This document shows positions 6,955 to 9,311 of a stretch of 9,311 bases of DNA, one piece after another; position 1 is the first letter of the stretch; each line of letters opens with the position of its first letter. The DNA is from an uncultured Clostridium sp. (GTDB lineage: Bacteria > Bacillota > Clostridia > Lachnospirales > Lachnospiraceae). Below the pieces are notes generated by a model. The model was given only the letters and a program-made list of their open reading frames with translations, made no database searches and was not told the DNA's origin. The position numbers and the translations under genes are program-made. Location of the stretch: contig UQMJ01000043.1 of the NCBI GenBank assembly GCA_900542035.1, positions 1 to 9,311 of the forward strand, read 5' to 3'.

Positions 6955-7431
6955 ATGACAAAGGTACAAATTTATACGGATGGGTCTGCCAGGGGGAATC
7001 CTGACGGTCCAGGAGGATACGGAGTCGTCCTTCACTTTACGGATTCTTCCGGAAAACTCCACGAAAAGACCATATCCGAGGGATTTGTAAAAACGACCAA
7101 TAACCGGATGGAACTGTTAGCTGCCATTATGGGCCTGGAGGCATTAAACCGCCCTTGTCAGGTGGAACTGTATTCCGATTCCAAGTATTTAATTGATGCG
7201 TTTAACCAGAAGTGGATCGACAACTGGGTAGCCCGCAACTGGAACAGAGGAAAATCCGGACCTGTAAAAAATGTAGACTTGTGGAAGCGGCTTTTAAAAG
7301 CCAAGGAACCCCATCAGGTGCAGTTTGTCTGGGTAAAAGGCCATGCGGGCCATCCGGAAAATGAACGGTGCGACCAGATGGCGGTAGCCGCGGCTTTAGG
7401 AGAAAACCTGCGGATCGATCCAGGCGTGTAG
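6955..7431 (+). CDS. rnhA: ribonuclease HI
   Basis: Ribonuclease HI cleaves the RNA strand of RNA-DNA hybrids, removing R-loops, primers and stray ribonucleotides. The protein has 158 residues, close to the 155 of the E. coli enzyme. The catalytic set is complete: Asp9 in IYTDGSARGNP, Glu53 in NNRMELLA, Asp75 in YSDSKYL, His130 in VKGHAGHPENE and Asp140 in RCDQMA, matching E. coli Asp10, Glu48, Asp70, His124 and Asp134. The basic handle region is present (WNRGKSGPVKN, about 96-106). AGGAGA at 6941-6946 overlaps the stop of the preceding gene and lies eight bases from the ATG, so the gene is cotranscribed with the beta-CASP nuclease. There is no extra N-terminal hybrid-binding domain. Confidence 0.95.
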   Translation: MTKVQIYTDGSARGNPDGPGGYGVVLHFTDSSGKLHEKTISEGFVKTTNNRMELLAAIMGLEALNRPCQVELYSDSKYLIDAFNQKWIDNWVARNWNRGKSGPVKNVDLWKRLLKAKEPHQVQFVWVKGHAGHPENERCDQMAVAAALGENLRIDPGV

Positions 7432-7492
7432 CCGAAAAAAGACAATATATTGAAAATATTACGCAAACCTTACAATATATTACGCTTTTCGG
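7432..7492 (+). terminator. long imperfect hairpin after rnhA (weak terminator or 3' stabiliser)
   Basis: CCGAAAA (7432-7438), starting directly after the rnhA stop, pairs with TTTTCGG (7486-7492). Inside, 7444-7452 can pair with 7473-7481 (AATATATTG with CAATATATT), giving 7 plus 9 bp separated by an internal loop, and a 20-base loop. No proper T-run follows (the sequence continues GGTAGTCTATTCC), so efficient intrinsic termination is doubtful. It may mark the 3' end of the nuclease transcript. Confidence 0.4.
7442..7485 (+). repeat. AT-rich direct repeats upstream of the LprI-like gene
   Basis: ACAATATATT occurs at 7442-7451 and 7472-7481 (30-base period), and ATATTACGC at 7456-7464 and 7477-7485 (21-base period, two helical turns). 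The first copy is part of the perfect palindrome CAATATATTG (7443-7452). TTGAAA (7450-7455) and TACAAT (7471-7476) inside the array could be a poorly spaced promoter (15-base spacer). The array could be a regulator binding region or an arm of the hairpin described for the same place. Confidence 0.5.
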
Positions 7493-7499
7493 TAGTCTA

Positions 7500-7540
7500 T
7501 TCCTTTTCTGGGAAAAGTGTGTTATCTTACTAGTAGTAAG
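7500..7540 (+). promoter_or_regulatory. candidate promoter with overlapping dyads for the LprI-like gene
   Basis: An extended -10 TGTTATCTT (7520-7528) has a weak -35 (TTCCTT, 7500-7505) at 17 bases. Two perfect inverted repeats flank and overlap it: CTTTTC-TGG-GAAAAG (7503-7517) in the spacer and CTTACTA-G-TAGTAAG (7526-7540) from the -10 to beyond the likely start near 7535. The position of the second suggests an operator. The cognate regulator is not in the window. Confidence 0.4.
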
Positions 7541-7579
7541 ACAACAACGCCATAATAACAGCAAAGGAAAGGGACCAGG

Positions 7580-8446
7580 ATGGCAAAAGGCTTTAAAAGG
7601 CTGGCTCTGGTTGCCGGTATTGTGATTGCCGGCAGTTCGATTACCGCCTACACCAATCATTATATTACAACACAAGAGCGTATGTATGCGATAGAAACGA
7701 TTGCGGAGACGATTCCCCCTTCTGTCCAGACAGAGACAGAGGCAACCGAGGCGGTGCCGTCTTCCAGGCTGGGAAGCGTCCGTGTACAGGATCCGTATGT
7801 TCCGGAACACACACAGACATACCAGGAGTCTGAGTCAAAGCAGAACTCAGAAGAATCTCCGGCCGCGGCTTTTTGTGCAGAACCCCCTGCTTTAGGGACA
7901 GCGGCAGAAGACGGCGTTGATCTTACACAGCCCATGGAAGCGGCAGAAGCGGACATGGATATGGAAACAGAGAGCCTGCCGCCGGAAGAAGGCCTGCCAG
8001 AAGAAATGCCTGCTGCTGGGGCAGCAAAGCAGCCTGCCCCAGTTTATGAAAGAAATTTGGTATCAGAAGAAGAGCCGTCTTCCTATGAAAAAAACAAAGA
8101 GAGGCTGGAAGAACTGGATCGCCAGATCCAGCAGATGCGGGACAGCCAGGTAGAATCTACCGCTTATTCCATTAAGTCTCTGGCTGAGACAGAGATGAAA
8201 CTTTGGGAAACAGAGTTAAACAGCGTTTATACCCAGATTATGGAGCATCTCAATGCGGATGAACAGCAGGCGCTGGCAAAAAATCAGCGTCAGTGGATGA
8301 ATGACAGAGATGCCCAGGCTGAAAAGGCGGCCCCCAACAGCAGCGGCGGTTCCATTGAGAGCGCAGAATATACCGCTTCGTTGGCTTCTTCTACCAGGCA
8401 GAGGGCATACGATTTACTGGAGAGCTATCAGAACTATTTAAAATAG
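7580..8446 (+). CDS. exported or membrane-anchored protein with a C-terminal LprI-like (DUF1311) domain
   Basis: This 288-residue protein is of unknown role. A basic start (MAKGFKR) and a hydrophobic stretch at about 8-24 form a signal peptide or signal anchor; an ITA ahead of Tyr24 could be a signal-peptidase I site, and there is no lipobox. Residues about 40-165 are low-complexity, rich in Glu, Pro, Ala and Ser and strongly acidic, so probably an extended wall-spanning linker. A charged, likely coiled segment (about 168-195) leads into the C-terminal domain at about 200-285. That domain has the pattern of the LprI/DUF1311 family: WETELNSVYTQI from Trp209, then DEQQALAKNQRQWMNDRDA, GGSIESAEYTASLASSTRQRAYDL. 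The usual paired cysteines of proteobacterial and mycobacterial members are absent. AAGGGA at 7568-7573 supports the start. It is a single-gene unit with its own probable promoter and terminator. Lysozyme inhibition is known for mycobacterial LprI but is not shown by this sequence. Confidence 0.75.
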   Translation: MAKGFKRLALVAGIVIAGSSITAYTNHYITTQERMYAIETIAETIPPSVQTETEATEAVPSSRLGSVRVQDPYVPEHTQTYQESESKQNSEESPAAAFCAEPPALGTAAEDGVDLTQPMEAAEADMDMETESLPPEEGLPEEMPAAGAAKQPAPVYERNLVSEEEPSSYEKNKERLEELDRQIQQMRDSQVESTAYSIKSLAETEMKLWETELNSVYTQIMEHLNADEQQALAKNQRQWMNDRDAQAEKAAPNSSGGSIESAEYTASLASSTRQRAYDLLESYQNYLK

Positions 8447-8454
8447 GTTTTTCT

Positions 8455-8483
8455 AAGAATCCCCTTTGTGGGATTCTTTTTTT
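8455..8483 (+). terminator. intrinsic terminator after the LprI-like gene
   Basis: A perfect 9-bp stem AAGAATCCC (8455-8463) / GGGATTCTT (8470-8478) with a 6-base loop is followed by five more T (8479-8483). It begins nine bases after the stop codon. It is a canonical rho-independent terminator. Confidence 0.93.
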
Positions 8484-8507
8484 CTGCAGAGTTTTTCGTT
8501 TCCCTAC

Positions 8508-8536
8508 TTGATAAATGATTTTTCCTATGATAGGAT
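8508..8536 (+). promoter_or_regulatory. sigma-A promoter of the small peptide gene and alaS
   Basis: TTGATA (8508-8513, five of six matches to TTGACA) is separated by exactly 17 bases from TAGGAT (8531-8536), which is preceded by TG at 8528-8529 as an extended -10. Transcription would start near 8543, downstream of the terminator at 8455-8483. This is the best-formed promoter in the window. Confidence 0.75.
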
Positions 8537-8550
8537 ATAAAGAATGGATA

Positions 8551-8587
8551 AGGCTGCAATAAGCAGCTTCACAAGGAGGTTATTGCA
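8551..8587 (+). promoter_or_regulatory. leader with two mutually exclusive stems around the ribosome binding site
   Basis: AGGCTGC (8551-8557) can pair with GCAGCTT (8563-8569), with one G-U, over a 5-base loop. Alternatively TGCAATAA (8555-8562) pairs perfectly with TTATTGCA (8580-8587), placing the ribosome binding site AAGGAGG (8573-8579) in the loop and ending one base before the ATG. The two stems share bases 8555-8562 and exclude each other. A regulatory role is inferred. Confidence 0.4.
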
Positions 8588-8588
8588 A

Positions 8589-8717
8589 ATGGGATTTGTG
8601 AGCAGTTTGATTGGATATGCAGGAAAAGCAGCCGTATTTGCCGCTGTCGCATGGGCAGGTATTGTATTGGGCAAAAAATTCAGGGATAAAAAGGATTCGC
8701 AGAAGACGAACCAATAA
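8589..8717 (+). CDS. 42-residue single-pass membrane peptide upstream of alaS
   Basis: This short gene has a perfect AAGGAGG at 8573-8579 and ends with TAA at 8715-8717. The peptide has a hydrophobic, Ala/Gly-rich stretch at about 3-28 (GFVSSLIGYAGKAAVFAAV and on), interrupted by one lysine at 13, then a strongly basic and polar tail KKFRDKKDSQKTNQ. By the positive-inside rule the tail should be cytoplasmic, with the N-terminus outside or in the membrane. It is the first gene after a strong promoter and is 18 bases from alaS, so the two are probably cotranscribed. I do not recognise a family. It could be a membrane peptide in its own right or a leader whose translation influences alaS. The strong ribosome binding site and clean hydrophobic/basic layout favour a real gene. 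Confidence 0.7.
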   Translation: MGFVSSLIGYAGKAAVFAAVAWAGIVLGKKFRDKKDSQKTNQ

Positions 8718-8735
8718 GTTTGGAGGACTAAAGAC

Positions 8736-9311
8736 GTGCAGAAGTATGGTGTAAACGAATTAAGGAGAATGTTCCTGGAGTTTTTTGAGAGCAAGGGACA
8801 TCTGGCTATGAAGAGCTTCTCCCTGGTTCCGCATAATGACAACAGTTTATTGCTGATTAACTCCGGTATGGCGCCATTAAAGCCTTATTTTACCGGTCAG
8901 GAGATTCCGCCGAGAACCAGGGTATGTACCTGTCAGAAGTGTATCCGTACCGGCGATATTGAAAACATTGGAAAAACAGCAAGACACGGCACATTTTTTG
9001 AGATGCTGGGCAACTTTTCCTTTGGCGATTATTTTAAGCATGAAGCGATCGCCTGGTCCTGGGAATTTTTAACCCAGGTAGTCGGCCTGGATCCAGACCG
9101 GTTATATCCGTCTATTTATGTAGATGACGACGAGGCATTTGAGATCTGGAACAAGGAAATCGGCATTCCGGCAGATCGGATTTTCCGTTTTGGAAAAGAA
9201 GACAACTTCTGGGAGCATGGTTCCGGCCCATGCGGTCCATGTTCTGAGATTTACTATGACAGAGGTGAAAAATACGGCTGCGGCAAGCCGGATTGTACCG
9301 TTGGCTGTGAA
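8736..9311 (+). CDS. alaS: alanyl-tRNA synthetase, N-terminal part (runs off the window)
   Basis: The enzyme charges tRNA-Ala with alanine and is essential. The 192 codons visible cover most of the class II catalytic core out of a usual length of about 870-880. Recognisable AlaS segments are LRRMFLEFFESKGH near the start, SLVPHNDNSLLLINSGMAPLKPYF, TCQKCIRTGDIENIGKTARH, the motif 2 region FEMLGNFSFGDYFK at 88-101, and FWEHGSGPCGPCSEIYYD. The start is GTG, supported by GGAGGA at 8722-8727 eight bases upstream. The nearby ATG at 8745 is out of frame, and the next in-frame ATG (8769) would cut into conserved sequence. No T-box leader is seen upstream; the gene instead follows the 42-residue peptide gene. 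The editing and C-Ala domains lie beyond the window. Confidence 0.97.
   Translation, partial: MQKYGVNELRRMFLEFFESKGHLAMKSFSLVPHNDNSLLLINSGMAPLKPYFTGQEIPPRTRVCTCQKCIRTGDIENIGKTARHGTFFEMLGNFSFGDYFKHEAIAWSWEFLTQVVGLDPDRLYPSIYVDDDEAFEIWNKEIGIPADRIFRFGKEDNFWEHGSGPCGPCSEIYYDRGEKYGCGKPDCTVGCE

Noticed and set aside
7202..7810. Minus-strand open frame of 202 codons across the rnhA 3' end and the next gene's start
   Set aside because: It overlaps two supported + strand genes, their intergenic control region and a hairpin, and its Arg/Pro/Cys-rich translation looks like a frame shadow.
8484..8735. T-box riboswitch ahead of alaS
   Set aside because: The leader from the promoter to the first gene is only about 45 bases, has no T-box-like motif and no terminator before alaS.
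8525..8842. Minus-strand open frame of 105 codons over the alaS start
   Set aside because: It is antisense to the promoter, the small peptide gene and conserved AlaS sequence, with no ribosome binding site support.
1..9311. CRISPR array, insertion sequence, prophage or defence genes
   Set aside because: No regularly spaced repeats, transposase- or integrase-like frames, or terminal inverted repeats were seen; all genes fit chromosomal core or transport functions.

Overview
The window looks like a chromosomal stretch from an endospore-forming, anaerobic Firmicute, most likely Lachnospiraceae (Clostridium cluster XIVa). The grounds are a spore-coat ATPase SpoIVA of the same length and key-residue numbering as the Bacillus protein, strong AGGAGG-type ribosome binding sites, low-to-mid G+C, and an alanyl-tRNA synthetase with a clostridial-type N-terminus. 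All genes are on the + strand. I see no mobile element, CRISPR array, tRNA or rRNA, and no gene-free stretch longer than about 150 bases.

Positions 1-3723 hold a branched-chain amino acid (LIV/HAAT-type) ABC transporter operon. It has the 3' end of the substrate-binding protein gene (livK), the permeases livH and livM, and the ATPases livG and livF, ending in an intrinsic terminator. A hairpin separates livK from livH. The liv terminator overlaps the start region of spoIVA (3724-5202): its 3' arm contains the spoIVA ribosome binding site, and its loop contains a candidate sigma-E promoter -10.

Positions 5203-7431 hold a two-gene unit: a beta-CASP metallo-beta-lactamase predicted ribonuclease and a ribonuclease HI, 12 bases apart. 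A probable sigma-A promoter lies over the spoIVA stop codon. The roughly 120-base leader can fold its ribosome binding site into a long hairpin, and an upstream duplicate of the RBS-side sequence could compete for the same anti-RBS strand.

Positions 7432-8483 hold a single-gene unit for an exported or membrane-anchored protein with a C-terminal LprI-like (DUF1311) domain. An AT-rich repeat and dyad region lies upstream and a strong terminator downstream. From 8508 a well-formed sigma-A promoter drives a 42-residue single-pass membrane peptide and then alaS, which runs off the window after 192 codons.

The coding genes are mostly ordinary core functions. The less ordinary content is in the intergenic regions: the RNA-switch-like leader of the beta-CASP nuclease, the terminator/promoter/RBS overlap at spoIVA, and the small peptide with a foldable leader ahead of alaS.
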